From contig NJFT01000001.1 of the NCBI GenBank assembly GCA_002221725.1, forward strand, positions 434,001 to 498,000: a DNA stretch of 64,000 bases, read 5' to 3'. Under the pieces are notes generated by a model, which was not told the DNA's origin, did not search any database, and was given only the letters and a program-made list of their open reading frames with translations. Both the position numbers and the translations under genes were made by a program. Positions 45,440 to 58,180 of this stretch are shown in pieces (the first letter of the stretch is position 1; every line of letters begins with the position of its first letter). Source of the stretch: Scedosporium boydii (lineage: Eukaryota; Ascomycota; Sordariomycetes; Microascales; Microascaceae).

Positions 45440-48400
45440 TTAGAACAGACCCTCGATTTCGTCCGTCTCGACGTTGACATCGACGTTGAGATAGCCTGGA
45501 GCCGTAGGCAAGCCAGGAATGGTCTGGATATCAGCAGCAAGAGCGTAACTACATGGTATCCGTGTGGTTAGTTGGTATTCAAAGTAAATTTTTTGAACGA
45601 CGTAATGTGAGAGAGAGGTTTAAGACTTACAGATAACCAGCTCCCGCAGCCATTCGGACATCACGGATAGGAACCGTGAAGCCCGTAGGCGCTCCCTTGA
45701 GTGCAGGATCGTGCGAAAGGGAGTACTGGGTCTTCGCAATGCAGATCGGCAGGTTACCGAAACCTTGTCGCGTGTAGGTATCGACCTTTTGTTGGGCAAG
45801 CTCACTGAACTCAACCTTTTCGGCACCGTACATCTTCTTGCCAATGGCCTCGATTCGCTCCTGAACAGTACCGCCGAGGTCGTAGAGCAACTTGAGATCC
45901 TTGGGCTTCTCACTAGCAGCAATGACGCCCTTGGCCAGGTTGATGGCACCCTCGCCTCCGAGGGCCCAGTGGTTAGATAGGATAGCGTCTTCCGCACCTG
46001 AAGCAATGGCTTCCTCACGGACCACGGCGATTTCGGCATCTGTGTCGGTGAAGAACTTGTTGATAGCCACGACAACGGGGACGCCATAGGACTTGGCATT
46101 CTCAATGTGCTTTCGGAGGTTGCAGCATCCCGCGCGGAGAATTTCGACATTCTCCTGCTTGTAGACAGGGTCGAGAGGAGCACCGGCAGAAATTGGGGGG
46201 CCGCCTCCATGAACCTTGAGAGCGCGGATGGTAGCCACGATGACCACAACATCAGGGACGAGACCAGAGGCTCTGCACTTAATGTTGAAGAAACGCTCTC
46301 CGCCCATAGTGAAATCGAAACCAGCTTCGGTGACGACGAAGCCGGAGTTGCTGGCGTGGTCCTCGTCGGGTTCCGTACCAGCCAGCTTCAGCGCCATCTT
46401 GTCGGCAATGATGGAGCTGGCTCCGATGCTGATGTTGGCGAACGGACCGGCATGCACGAAGACGGGAGTGCCCTCCAGGGTCTGCATGAGCGTCGGCTTA
46501 ATCGCATCCTTCATAAGGGCAGTCAACGCACCGCCAGCTCCGATGTCGTCGCAAGTGACTGGCTCGCCGCTCTTGGAGCTAGCGACGACCATGCGCCCAA
46601 GACGTTCCCTGAGATCAGACAAGTCGGTGCTGAGAGCCAGAATGGCCATGCACTCACTGGCGACGGAGATATCAAAGCCGGTTTCGCGAGTGAATCCCCT
46701 CTCGGTAGGCGCAGTTCCGATGGTCACTCCACGCAGAAGACGGTCGTTCACATCGAGCACACGCCTCCAGGTGATGGTGGCAGGGTCAATATCGAGCCTG
46801 GCGAATCGGTGAATTTCGTCCTCAGTCAAGTCATCGGGATTGGTCTTGTCAATACCGAGCTTCTTGAGCCGGCGGAACATGACGGGAGCGAACTTCCTCA
46901 CTCCGTCCTTGACAGGCACAAGTCGGCGATACAGCGCGGCGTCCTTCTGGGTATTTTCGTGGAACATGCGCGTATCAATGGCAGCAGCCAAAAGGTTGTT
47001 GGCGGCCGTAATGGCGTGGATATCTCCAGTCAGGTGAAGATTGAATTCGTCCATGGGAATGACTTGACTGTAGCCACCGCCAGCGGCACCACCCTTGATG
47101 CCGAAGGTAGGGCCCATGCTGGGCTGGCGAACGTTGGCAAACGTCAGCCTACCCAGGTGAGCACCTAGGGCCTGCGCAATGCCCATCGTCGTCGTGGACT
47201 TGCCCTCACCAAGAGGAGTGGGTGTAATGCCGGTGACGACAACATATCGTCCGTTTCGACGATGCTCGAGTCGCTTCAGCAGGCTGAGATCAACCTTGGC
47301 CTTGTAAGCACCATAGGGCTCGAGTTCGTGGGATGCAACGCCGGCTTCGACAGCAACGCTGGTAATCTGCTTGGGGATTTGGTTTCGGGAGACCTCAATA
47401 TCGGAGGGGACAGGGTCCTGGAGCTTCAGAGGGAGGGGAGTCACCGTCCTGTCTTTCTGCTGATCGAAGTGCCGGTTGGTGGCGTCGACAACGTTTTGCA
47501 TAAGCATGGCAACGGTCATGGGACCTACGCCGCCAGGGACGGGTGTGATGTGCGAGGCTACCTGAGCGGCACTCTCGAAATCCACGTCACCAACCAGCCT
47601 CTGGCCCGACTTCTTGCTAGCATCCGGGACGTAGTTGATACCGACATCGATGACGACAGCACCGGGCTTTAGCCACTCGCCCTTGACGAACTCGGGCTTG
47701 CCGATAGCGGAAACCACGATATCGGCATTCTTGAGATGCTCCTGGATGTTTGCCGTCTTGGAGTGACAGACGGTCACTGTAGCATCGGCATTTGTAAGGA
47801 GCTGGCTGACGGGGCTACCGACGATGTTGCTGCGACCAATGACGGTAGCGTTCTTTCCCTTTGGATCAATTCCGGCCTCCTTGAGCAGAGCCATGGCGCC
47901 CTTGGGAGTGCAGGGAACAAAGAACGGCTTGCCACCTCGCTTGGCGAGCTCACCAATGTTGAAAGTGCCGAAGCCGTCGACATCCTTCTCGTCGGAAACG
48001 GCAGAGGTGATAGCATACTCACGAATGTGGCCTGGGACTGGCAGCTGGATTAGGATACCGTGAACATCAGGATTGTTGTTCAGACGGTGAATCTGGTCAA
48101 GCAACTCCGGTTCCGTGATGGACTCAGGGTAGTGAAGCAACTCGCAGCTGACGCCGGCCTGAAGGATGCGTTAGCACCTATTGTACTTGAAACGCACGAA
48201 ATAAGAGTAAAAATATAAAAGAAGAGACAATACGAACCTCAGCGGCAGCCTTCAACTTCATGCGCACATAGGTAGCTGAAATTCTGTGTTAGCCAGTTGA
48301 CATCCGGGGTCATTTGGGGGGGGGGGTTATTCTTTGATGTCTGTGAGTTGCCATTGTCGGGATGGCGTCACGTCACTCATGGTGGGGCAGGGGCCAAGGG

Positions 48401-49359
48401 TTCAAAACGGGCAATATGAGGGGTCCGAGGGTGATTAGAAAAAAAAAGGGAAAAAAAGAATCAGGCCAGTTGGGTCAAAGGACCTGGGCGAGAGCCATAA
48501 TTCTCCGGGAAAGACATACTGGAATCACTGCGATCTCCAACTATTTCGAGAGGAAAGAAACTTCAAGTCAGCGCGCTGAATTTTTACTCATGTCGCCAGA
48601 ATGAGCATTGGCAGGGGGCCGTTGACGGCAGCCATGGCGGGGTAGTTGAGACTTACCTTGGATAATTTTTAGGCATGGCTGATAACGCGGGTTCGTCAAT
48701 TGCTTCTCAGCAATCTCGGCCTTGAGCCTCTGTCGGATGGATTTGGCAAGGGCCGTTCCATCGATCTTGCTCGCGACCATGGTTTCTGGATCAAGGGCAG
48801 CTGTGGCTGGTTCAGCAGAGGCGGAGGATGAATATGCGCGGGCAGACACGACGTTGCCCGAAATTTGGCTCGAGGCTTGGAGGAGGTGGGAGGAAGAAGA
48901 TCGCAAGGGCTGTGTGCGATAGAGATCAGCGGTACAAGTCCGTTGCGCCGTTGAAGTCGAAGCCTGATGCGGCAAGGAAGATGAGGCAGAAAAAGACGAT
49001 AACCGCCGGTAGGAAGATCCAGGTACATGCGCGTGAGCATGAGCGTGAGCATGAGTACGTATATCTGGACGTTTTCCTGGGCCGCGGTTTAAGTCGGACA
49101 TAGGCGTGCTCTCAGTGGTTGTGCGAACGGAGCCATTCGGCAAGCCCCGATTGTTAGCGCCTTCTGAACCCACCCCAGGGCCTGAACCGGATCTAGATCG
49201 CTCCGTAGACTGCCACCGCGGACTGTGTACATTTCGACCTGTTGTGGTGCTGCCAGCAGCCGAGGGACGCGCTATTATTTGCTGGCCCCGAATTCTGAGG
49301 TTTCCCGTGCCCTTAACTGCCCAAAGGCGAGCATCAATGCCGGAACGGCAGGGCAGCAT
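45440..49359 (-). CDS. C1-tetrahydrofolate synthase, trifunctional, with mitochondrial presequence
   Basis: Five exons on the minus strand (49359-48657, 48540-48520, 48275-48238, 48158-45631, 45548-45440) encode 1132 residues. The first ~175 residues are Ser/Arg-rich and end with RAYSSS, an R-x-Y-S cleavage-like motif, so the long form is predicted mitochondrial. The methylene-THF dehydrogenase/cyclohydrolase domain follows ([28 protein letters not shown] at about 362, PGGVGPMTV at about 462), then the formyl-THF synthetase domain with P-loop [15 protein letters not shown] at about 566-580. The enzyme interconverts one-carbon folates for purine, methionine and formyl-Met-tRNA supply. An internal ATG at 48780 (residue 194) has ACCATGG context and starts exactly at the enzyme, so a cytosolic form by alternative start is possible. 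Exon 2 is a 21-base microexon. Members in yeast are ADE3 and MIS1. Confidence 0.95.
49022..49054. repeat. His-Ala dipeptide-coding repeat
   Basis: Tandem GAGCAT/GAGCGT hexanucleotides that encode [11 protein letters not shown] on the minus strand at residues about 103-111 of the C1-tetrahydrofolate synthase presequence. Confidence 0.85.
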
Positions 49360-50933
49360 CTTCGGTCGCGATTTTGCTCACCGTCACAACCTTTTCGGGG
49401 GGGTTAAAAGCTGGATTTTTTTAGGCTTGCACCTTTCAGAATAGCAGAATTCGAAATTTCGACCCGGATGGTTTTTTATGCAGGATTGAACGGATGGCAA
49501 AGGGAAGAGAGAAGAAAAAAATCATGGGAAAAAATTTAGGAAAAAAAAAGGACTATATCTATACTCTGCATCCACTAAGATTTTGTTAGCAGAGACCAGG
49601 ACCCAACAGAACCGACACGACGCTTCACAGCTGTGGGGCATCGGTGGCCCCTGTCGACTTCAGTCGAGGAAGAAATGGATCTAGACCTCGGAGAGCACCC
49701 TCGCCTGAGCCTTTTCTTCTCGGCGAACGCTTGGCACGTAGTGTGCAAAAGCTTGTGAAGAGTATTCGGTGGTTCTCAGGGACAATTAATACCTTGTGAG
49801 CACGATTATGACTCATGCGTGATCAAGGCTCATCGCCGCAGCCGCAGTGCTTTTTTGGATCTCTACTTGTAGCAAACTATGGAATCGTTGACCCTCCCGG
49901 AGATCGGACTCGCGATGATGATGATGATGATGATAATGTCTGCCGTCTTAGTCCAATTGTTCCAAGTCGCCTTCGGTGCTCCAAGTCTGGATAGGATTAC
50001 GCTTAGTCAGTTGTAAAGAGCAACATTGAATGGTCCACATCAAATGCAACATTGAATAACTGAATATAGACGGCTCGACAGGTTCAAGTGATCCAGACAC
50101 AAGTGATTCATTATCGTTGCCAAGGATGAGTGAGGATGTTACGCACTGCACGAGACGGGTAACGCAGGATAGCCCAGGACCCCCAAGGATGGCCTATAGT
50201 TTCACGATTTGGAAGCTAAACGCAGCCAGATGGTGAGCTTCGCCTTCAATTTCAGACCGAATTCGTCGAACGAAAGTCGTGTGGCTCCGGGCTCGGGGTT
50301 GTGTAGCACAACCGGACGCAATTTCGAAAGAGTGGGTCGCTGTAAGACCGCGACGGCGGTACGCGCTGTCTACGATGTAAGCCGCTAGATGTAGGAAGGG
50401 ACGGGAACCAAAAACGAAAGTCGTAAAGATGCAACTATCTCCTCAAGAGGTGGCCATTTCCAAGATTGGACTTGGTAAAAAGATTGTGCGAAAATATAAC
50501 CATTCGCCCACGATGCCCGGACTTTGACACGTGCCCGCTCCGAATTTTTGATGTTCCTGCATGAAATTGCCAGATCGATCAAAATCGATGGCTAGATGGC
50601 GACTGTCGGGGAGTGGTATGGCGGTGTGGCGGTGCGGCTAATGTAATGTCATTGTGGCGCATGCCTTCGTCCAGGTACCAATGCTGACTTAGCCAAACCA
50701 CTCTTGCCCCTCCATTCCCATTCACTGTTCGCGGGGAACTGAGGATTTGCCCCACACATGCACAAACGCACAATATCAAGTCCAAAGCCTAGAAATTTTT
50801 CGACGTTGCCTACGAAGTTGGTCGCTACTGATCTCAAGCTCACACCCCCTCCTCGAGCCGCAGATACTCAAGGACATCCCACGCATTCTGTAATTTAGAG
50901 CCTCCTTTCCTCCTCTTCATACCTTCACACAAA
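49360..50933. other. Divergent intergenic region, 1.6 kb
   Basis: Lies between the starts of C1-tetrahydrofolate synthase and eIF3i and should hold both promoters. It contains a (GAT)n tract of seven units at 49913-49934. No gene recognised. Confidence 0.5.
49913..49934. repeat. (GAT)n microsatellite
   Basis: About seven tandem GAT units in the divergent promoter region. Confidence 0.85.
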
Positions 50934-52267
50934 ATGAGGCCTATACTATTATCCGGGCACGAGCGTGCGCTCACCCAGGTCCGGTATGCAATGCCCGCCA
51001 CCACTCACCCACCCTTTCCCTCCACGCTACTCCTGGAGGGATACCACCCCCTTGAATCGTCACAAGGCTAACCATGATCCCTACCTATAGCTACAATGCC
51101 GATGGCGATCTCATCTTCTCCGTATCCAAGGATAACCAAATCTGTGTTTGGTTCTCCCACAATGGCGAGCGTCTCGGTACCTACAAGGGCCACGTAGGTG
51201 CCATCTGGACCGTCGATGTCGACCCCACGAGCACGATCGCCGCCTCCGGTTCCGCCGACAACACCATTCGCCTCTGGGAGGTAAAGACCGGAAAGTGCAT
51301 CAAGACCTGGGAGTTCCCCACCGCCGTCAAGCGAGTCGAGTTCAACGAGGATGCCACCCAGATCCTGGGCGTCACAGAGAAGCGAATGGGTTACCTCAGC
51401 AACATCATCGTGTTCGACGTCACCATAGATCCTGAGGCCGAGCAGACCGACGAGAGGGCGCTTACCATCGTTTGCGACACAAGCAAGGCGACTGTGGCCG
51501 GCTGGAGCTATTTGTCCAAGTATATTATTGCTGGGCACGAGGACGGATCGGTCTCTCAGTATGACGGCAAGGTAGGGTTTTCCATTTTTTCGTCCTAAAG
51601 CCACGTGCGTTGGGTTGGAATTTTGAGCGAACTAACACCTAGTTGTAGACTGGAGAACTTCTCATGAACATCGCCATCCACGATCTCAACCAACCTATCA
51701 CCGATCTCCAGTGGTCTGCTGACCGAACCTACTTCATCACTGCATGCAAGGACAAGACCTCCAAGGTAAGCCGAGACACCCTTTTTCCCGAGCATGCCGA
51801 AGGGTCTGTTTCTAACCCTCTCTTTCACCAGCTCATCTCCGCCAAGGATCTTGAGGTCCTCAAGACCTACCCCAGCGACACCCCCCTCAACAGCGCCTGC
51901 ATGACCAGGAAGAAGGACTTCGTCATTCTCGGTGGTGGTCAGGCCGCCATGGACGTCACCACGACCGCCGCTCGCCAGGGTAAATTCGAGGCTCGATTCT
52001 ACCACAAGATCTTCGAGGACGAGATTGGCCGTGTCCGTGGTCACTTCGGTCCCTTGGTATGTTGAAACAACCACTACCGATGTTTTGCTAAACACAATTC
52101 TTGGAATTACTAACATTCATCCGTAGAACACTGTTGCTGCCGACCCGACCGGCAAGAGCTACTGCAGCGGAGGAGAGGACGGATACGTGCGAGTGCACCA
52201 CTTCGACAAGGGTTACTTCGACTTCATGTACGAAGTTGAGCGCGAGCGCCTCAACAGGAGTTCGTAA
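50934..52267 (+). CDS. TIF34: Translation initiation factor eIF3 subunit i (TIF34)
   Basis: Five exons (50934-50983, 51091-51571, 51649-51765, 51832-52056, 52127-52267) encode 337 residues, the normal length. The N-terminus [19 protein letters not shown] is characteristic of eIF3i and is rebuilt across intron 1. WD40 repeats cover the whole protein: landmarks are [60 protein letters not shown] and the C-terminal [19 protein letters not shown]. It is a beta-propeller subunit that joins eIF3b and eIF3g in the 43S preinitiation complex. The first intron donor GTATGC (after CG) was chosen, not the earlier GTCCGG, because it keeps the Arg-Tyr-Asn join. All introns are short (66-107 bases). Confidence 0.95.
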
Positions 52268-53127
52268 ACAAAGCTCGCCTGCTCGCCCCGTATTACATCT
52301 CTCAAAAAAAAAATGGATAAAAAAGACCCATGACCCGTGTCTTGCATGCTCGGCGTTTCGGAGTTAGTTCCTCGGTATGGACAACGAATGTTTGTGAAGA
52401 AACTAGGGAGGAAGGGGGGGAACGCGCATCGGAATTGTAATGATTTTCAAGTTGTCGATGGCTCAAAGTTATAAATTATTTTTCTTGGAATTTCCTGGGC
52501 TTTGATATCTCACTCGAGATAGTCTCGCGGTGGGTGTTAAAAACAGAGGGTTAAGACATCCAAGAGTTTTCATATTCTAGAGGTCACACACAAAAGAGAT
52601 TATACCACGCATCTCGAGGTCTTGGAAGCCCATGAAATTCAGTATAACTGACTTTTTGGTTCGATCGATGTATCTTGAAAACTTTGAAAAAAACGTATCT
52701 ACCGAGCCGCCCTAGCCATGACACCTTTTTTCCACATGTACATCTCGCCCTCCCGGCCGACCAGATCAAAAATAGAAAAAAAAAAAAAGAAAAAGGATAA
52801 GCCAAGGGCCATCATCCTATGCAATTCATAGGGGGATGGCTTTGTTTGCGGTCAGATCGGGAGCAGGGACTGAAGTTCCTCCACCTGCCAAATCTCGTGA
52901 ACGAACCTTGACTGAAACCAACCTCTTCCAACGCCATTAACGGGCCAAAAAGGACAGAAACCAAGAACATGACAAGAACAAGGAATGGGAAATAACCGAA
53001 GGAGGCCTGCCAAGGGTCCTCAGATGAAGGATATGAAGCCCATGGGCTCCTAAATGCGGGATGCGAAAAGTGTAATAAAATGGGGTCGAAGAAAGACAAG
53101 AGACTTTTGCAGAGAAAGAGGTCTCCT
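52268..53127. other. Intergenic between convergent genes, 0.86 kb
   Basis: 3' regions of eIF3i and the ISWI gene, with A- and T-runs (for example near 52302 and 52775). No gene seen. Confidence 0.5.
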
Positions 53128-56100
53128 TTATTTCTTCTTGCCCTTGGACTTGGCCTTGGACTTCGAGGCCGCACCACCAGACGCGTTGCTAGCGACGCTG
53201 GAGGCGCGTGAAGGACTGGCCGACTTGGACTTGCTTCCTTTAGTCGTGGCCGATTTCACATTATCAAGTGCCTTGTTCTACTCGAATGTTAGAAAATGAC
53301 TTAACGCTAGATTCGCATAAAGAGGGAGAGGTTCGATATATCCACATACCTTGACACCGTTCTTGGACTTCTTCTTGGCCGGGGCCATACCAAGAATGCT
53401 ATCCTCGTCGTTCTCCTCGTCCTCCGGCTCTCGCTTCGATTTCTTCTCGCCGTTAGCTTTGGAAGGCTGAACGTCCTCATACTCTTTCATAACGGTCGTG
53501 AGGAGCGTCGTGCAACGTCGGCTAAGCTCAATAGGCGTTCGGCTGAGGAAGAACCAGTCAAACCTAAACAGGGGGCTGTCCCGAATTTCCTCCCTGATGT
53601 TCTCGTAAAGGCCCTCACTATCAATTCCGTACTTGTCAAGGAGCACGAGGAGGAACCGATCCTCTTCTTCGGTGTAAACCTTCTTGTTCGTTGTCGATAC
53701 GGAATAGTTGATTTTGAGCTGCTGGAGGGGGACTCGATAGCCCGAAATCTTCTTCCGCAACATCTTACGTTGGTGCTCAACTCGGCGCATGCGCTCCTCG
53801 CCGTCCTCGATGATCTTGATGTATTTCTGATAGTCGGAGATTTCTGTGTACCTCTGCCAGAATACCTTGGCATAGGTCTTAATTTGGGCCACGGTCTTAC
53901 TCTCGATGTCTTCGGCGATCCTGTCGTAATCAGTACGACCGTGTTTACCGGAACCGTGGACAAACTGCTGGAAGTCCCTGCGGTTCCAGTCACCGAAGCC
54001 CTGCTCGGACAGCTGGGCCTTCTCCTCCTGTTCCTCTTCATTTAAGGGAGTGGCGTTATCGATCTCTTCCTGCAGGCGGGTTCGCTCGGCCTCGCGCTCC
54101 TCGAGTGTGTCTTCCTCGCCATCGGCAAGGGGAACCTTGTAACCAACTTCCTTCCTATAGTACGCTGTCTCACGATCTTGCAGTTCTCGTAGCCGAGCAG
54201 GGTAGAACTGGTAATCGTGCACAGGGACTTGCTTGGGTGCTCGAGGGGCCTTGGGCTTCTGCTCTGCCTTGCTGCTTGGATACATGGCCTGTTTGAAGTA
54301 CTTATCCATCGAGTAGGATTGCTCCTTGCGCTCGCGCTTGGCTGGCTCGATCCAAGTCATGAGATTCAGATCCGTCTTCTTCTTCTGGAAATCCTTTCCA
54401 TTCCACTCATACGCGGATTCCGAAGTGAAGTTTTGAAGGTCGTCAAGGCCAAGTTTCTCATACTTGGCGTTCAATTCTTTCGTGCGGTTCTCTCCTCGAG
54501 CGAGAATCTCCTCGATATCGGCGTCGTCAATCTTTCCGCCCTTATTGGCGATGAGACCTGTGCCACCCTTTGTCGAGAAAACATCCTGTGCTCCATGCTG
54601 GATCATGGACAGAAGCTCCTCCTTGTTGGCGGCGGCCTTAGCTGCGATTTGGGCCCTGCCCTGCTGGATGACTAGCTGATCCAGCCTCAGTTTCTGAGCT
54701 GCTCGCTCAAGAACCTTCTCTTCGATGGCGTTATCGGTAACGAACCGATAGACGACAACCTGCTTCGTCTGTCCGATACGGTGAGCTCGATCCATAGCTT
54801 GAAGATCGGCTTGAGGGTTCCAGTCGCTATCATACAGAATAACCGTGTCGGCGGTTGTAAGGTTGATACCTAGACCGCCAGCTCGAGTGGTAAGGAGGAA
54901 GACGAACTTCTCAGAGCCCGGCTTATTGTATTCGTCGATAGCAGCGATTCGGTCCTCATGAGCAGTGCCACCATCGATACGGCAATATTTGTACTCGCGG
55001 AAGACGCAGTAATCTTCAAGGATGTCGAGAAGTCGACTCATCTGAGAGAAGATCAGGACACGACTGCCATTCTTCTGCAAGCGGGAAAGAAGCTTGTCGA
55101 GAACAACCATCTTGCCCGAGTTCTCTACGAGATGTTCGTCCGTGGTGTAAGGAGGGCCAGGTTCAGCGCCTTCGAAGAGGTACGGGTGATTACAGCACTT
55201 TCTGAGCTGCATGACAATATTTAGGAGTCGTGTCTTGGACTCGCGTTTGCCGCCCGCGCCATTAACGGCATCGATATCCTTTTCCAGAATCTTCTGATAC
55301 CACTTGACCTGCATTTCAGACATGCCGATGTATAGGTTGACCTCCTTCTTGGGAAGCAAGCTCTTTTCGACATCACTCTTCACTCGACGTAGCAAGAACG
55401 GCCGTAAGACGCGGTGAAGTTGCTGAACAACGGTATCCTGGTCCCTATCCTGACCGCTGAACCAGTTATCGAACGCCTCGGAATCGCCAAATACGTCGGG
55501 GAGGAGGAAATTGAGCAAGGCCCAAAGCTCGTGGAGGTTATTCTGGAGGGGGGTACCAGTAATAAGGAGGCGGTTTCGCGACTGGAACAACCGAATCACT
55601 TGAGAAAGCGAAGATTCTTCGTTTTTAATACGATGGGCCTGAGGCGGTAAAACATTAGCAAATGCACACTCGTCACACTCGTCGATCAAAGGACGGCTGA
55701 ACATACCTCGTCAATGATGATGTACTGCCAGGCAAACTTCCTGAGATGGGCCTTCTCGCGGAGAACCATTTCGTAACTCGTGATACACACATCGAAGTCC
55801 TCGTCGATAAGGCGATCGTTAATAAGCTGGTGTCGCTCTTCCTTGGCTCCCTGGAGCACCAAAACGTTGACCTCGGGAGTCCACTTTTCGAACTCGCGCT
55901 TCCAGTTATCCAGAGTGGACTTAGGGACGGTGACAAGGTGGGGCCCGGTAATGCCCATCATATGGCGCAGGTAGCCGAGGAACGAGATCGTCTGCAACGT
56001 CTTTCCAAGGCCCATTTCGTCGGCAAGAATGCCCGAGATACCATTCTCGTGCAGTGAGATGAGCCAATTCAGGCCGGCAACCTGATAGTCTCTCATCGTA

Positions 56101-56812
56101 CCCTTGATGAAGGATGGCGACTCGCGGAAGACAGTGTCTGCGGCTCCACCGCGCTTCTCGTCCTTCAGTAGCTCCTCGTCTTCCTCCTTTTCCGTTCGCC
56201 GCGCACGGACATTAACCGCACCGCCTTGGCGACGCGCGCCACCCTTCGTCTTGTCATGTTCAGCATTTTGACGATCGATTTCGACCATAATCTCGCGGAT
56301 TTTCGGATCGGGATTGGTTTCGATGAAATGACGGAAGAGATCTGTCAATCCGAGAAGGTAACGGAATCGGCGAATGGTGTCATCTTCCTGTGATAGGTGT
56401 CAATATACCGCGCAACCCCTACGCGCTCAGTAGGCAAAGATATCGCATACCTTGGACTCTCCAAGTCTGTCGTGCTTCTTGCCAAACACGCTACGACGAA
56501 GCTGATTGGCTTCGCTCCTACGCTTCCGACCATCCGTAATAGGCTCGCCGACTACGCTGCTAGCGGTGGTATTTGGCTGGGTATCAGAGTCGGAGTAGTC
56601 GGGCGTATCGACCTCCTGTGGCAAGAGTGTTAGCGTGGACTCGAGATTCTTCGAGGTTACAGAGCCAAGTCACCTCAGTCAATTGAGATGAAAAGACTAA
56701 GTATGAGAACAGAGGATAGGGCTAGTGAACATACCATTTCAGAGGCAATGTGGTGTTCTGGTGCGTCAGGCATGAACGCGTCCTTGTCTGTGTTCTGGCG
56801 GCTCGGGGCCAT
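53128..56812 (-). CDS. ISWI-family chromatin-remodelling ATPase
   Basis: Five exons (56812-56735, 56615-56451, 56387-55707, 55638-53350, 53277-53128) encode 1120 residues. The N-terminus is acidic. The Snf2 ATPase has Walker A region [12 protein letters not shown] (about 203-213), DEAH at 307-310 split by intron 3, and helicase motif V/VI sequences ([25 protein letters not shown]). The C-terminal half shows the ISWI hallmark: HAND ([20 protein letters not shown]), SANT ([20 protein letters not shown]) and SLIDE ([17 protein letters not shown]). The tail is Lys/Ser-rich. The protein slides and spaces nucleosomes in the nucleus. Yeast has two members, ISW1 and ISW2; I cannot decide which this corresponds to, and many filamentous fungi carry one or two. 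Confidence 0.96.
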
Positions 56813-57366
56813 TGTTAAGGCTAGAGTGGAAAACCACTTTACGCGCCAATGACGCGTCGTAGAGAGCTTAACAAGACACTCGGAAAAAAGGACAGGGCCA
56901 AAGAGAGATATTAAAGTCAATAAATAGTAGCAGTGGTAGGGAACCAGTGCAAGAAGTGATGTTGTGTGTTGGGGAAGAGGAAAAGACAAGTTAAGAAACT
57001 TTTTGGGAGAAGGATAATAGTCTAGGATTCTCAACTGGCTTATCACAAAATCACAGCATGGGCAGGAGGGAAGTGGATGTAGCACACATCAATAGGGTGA
57101 TATTTAGCCGATGATCTACCACTCCCGCTTACACCCCACAGGCACTTAGAGAAAGAGCTCTCAATCAAGCAAGCCCTTTTAACTGTAAGTAAAAGCAGCA
57201 GAGTATGTACAGATGGAAAATATATTGACAAATTCATCAAATACCTTTTATACTTATGGAGGTAATTAAAGAGAGGGAATGGAAGAGGAGAGAATAAAAA
57301 GAAGAAATCAAAAGATTCATTGGCGAAAAAAATGAAGGCTCAAAGACTAACAAAAAATGAAGCTGC
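56813..57366. other. Intergenic, 0.55 kb
   Basis: Promoter side of the ISWI gene. No gene other than the adjoining tRNA and its terminator. Confidence 0.5.
57352..57357 (-). terminator. RNA polymerase III T6 terminator
   Basis: Six consecutive T on the minus strand, ten bases past the end of the tRNA-His gene. Confidence 0.85.
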
Positions 57367-57438
57367 TGCCCAAGGGAGGAATCGAACCTCCGTTTCCACG
57401 GCCACAACGTGGCGTACTAACCACTATACGACTTGAGC
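57367..57438 (-). tRNA. tRNA-His (anticodon GTG)
   Basis: A 72-base cloverleaf without intron. The acceptor stem pairs GCTCAAG with CTTGGGC with one G-T pair, the discriminator is A, the anticodon stem CCACG/CGTGG encloses the loop TTGTGGC with anticodon GTG, and the T arm has GGTTCGATTCC, which also serves as the B box. The D arm has TAGTGGTTAGTA (A box). Confidence 0.95.
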
Positions 57439-58180
57439 TTCTTGTGGATTTGTTACGACTACTACTTCCAGTTTGCCCATATCAACCTAGCACACTAAGC
57501 AAGAGTACTTAGAAGTTCAAAGAAACACGTGAGGAGGATGATTAATACAGTCTATGTCCCAACAATGAAAGAGATCAGTCATTGTGCTCTTCAGCCAATT
57601 CCTCTGAATCAATGAAATGAATCCCCTCGACCATCTCGAAACTGAGTTTACAAAAGCGCCTCAACTCGAGGCACACCATTTATATCAACCGTAACTGCCA
57701 GTTCTCTCTATAAAGGATATATTCAGTTGTGGTATATACATCTTCGTACTGCATGGGAGCCAGCGTCCTCTTCGTTTCGATACATATCGAATTACATCAT
57801 TTGATCAGTTGATTGCTTTCCTGCTGGGCTTCCGTCGTCACACGTCAACTGACAATCTCGCGCCCTCGCATCATTCACCGAGAGTTGGTTCGGCGTCCTG
57901 GATATGACTTGGACAGACACGCTCTAGCCTACCCGAGTTACAATTCTTCTTCTTCAGGCGCGCCCACGGTCCGAGCATGCCAAACCCATGCATGAAGAGA
58001 AGAAACAAAAAAGGATCCCATATCGCAAGCAAAAAACGCCGAGGGATAAAAGAATGCAGCCTCCCGAATCGGAAGGGGAAGAATTAATGAGCGTTGGGAG
58101 GATATGGGAGGGATATCGTATATATGTGAAACAAAACCAAGAAAAGGAAAGGCCGGCCGTGGGAAACATGAAGTGGTTCT
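57439..58180. other. Intergenic, 0.74 kb
   Basis: Between the tRNA 5' side and the ferric reductase 3' end. No gene recognised. Confidence 0.5.

Noticed and set aside
46107..47168. 353-codon open frame on the plus strand
   Set aside because: It is antisense to the C1-tetrahydrofolate synthase coding region and has no family resemblance; codon bias of the true gene creates it.
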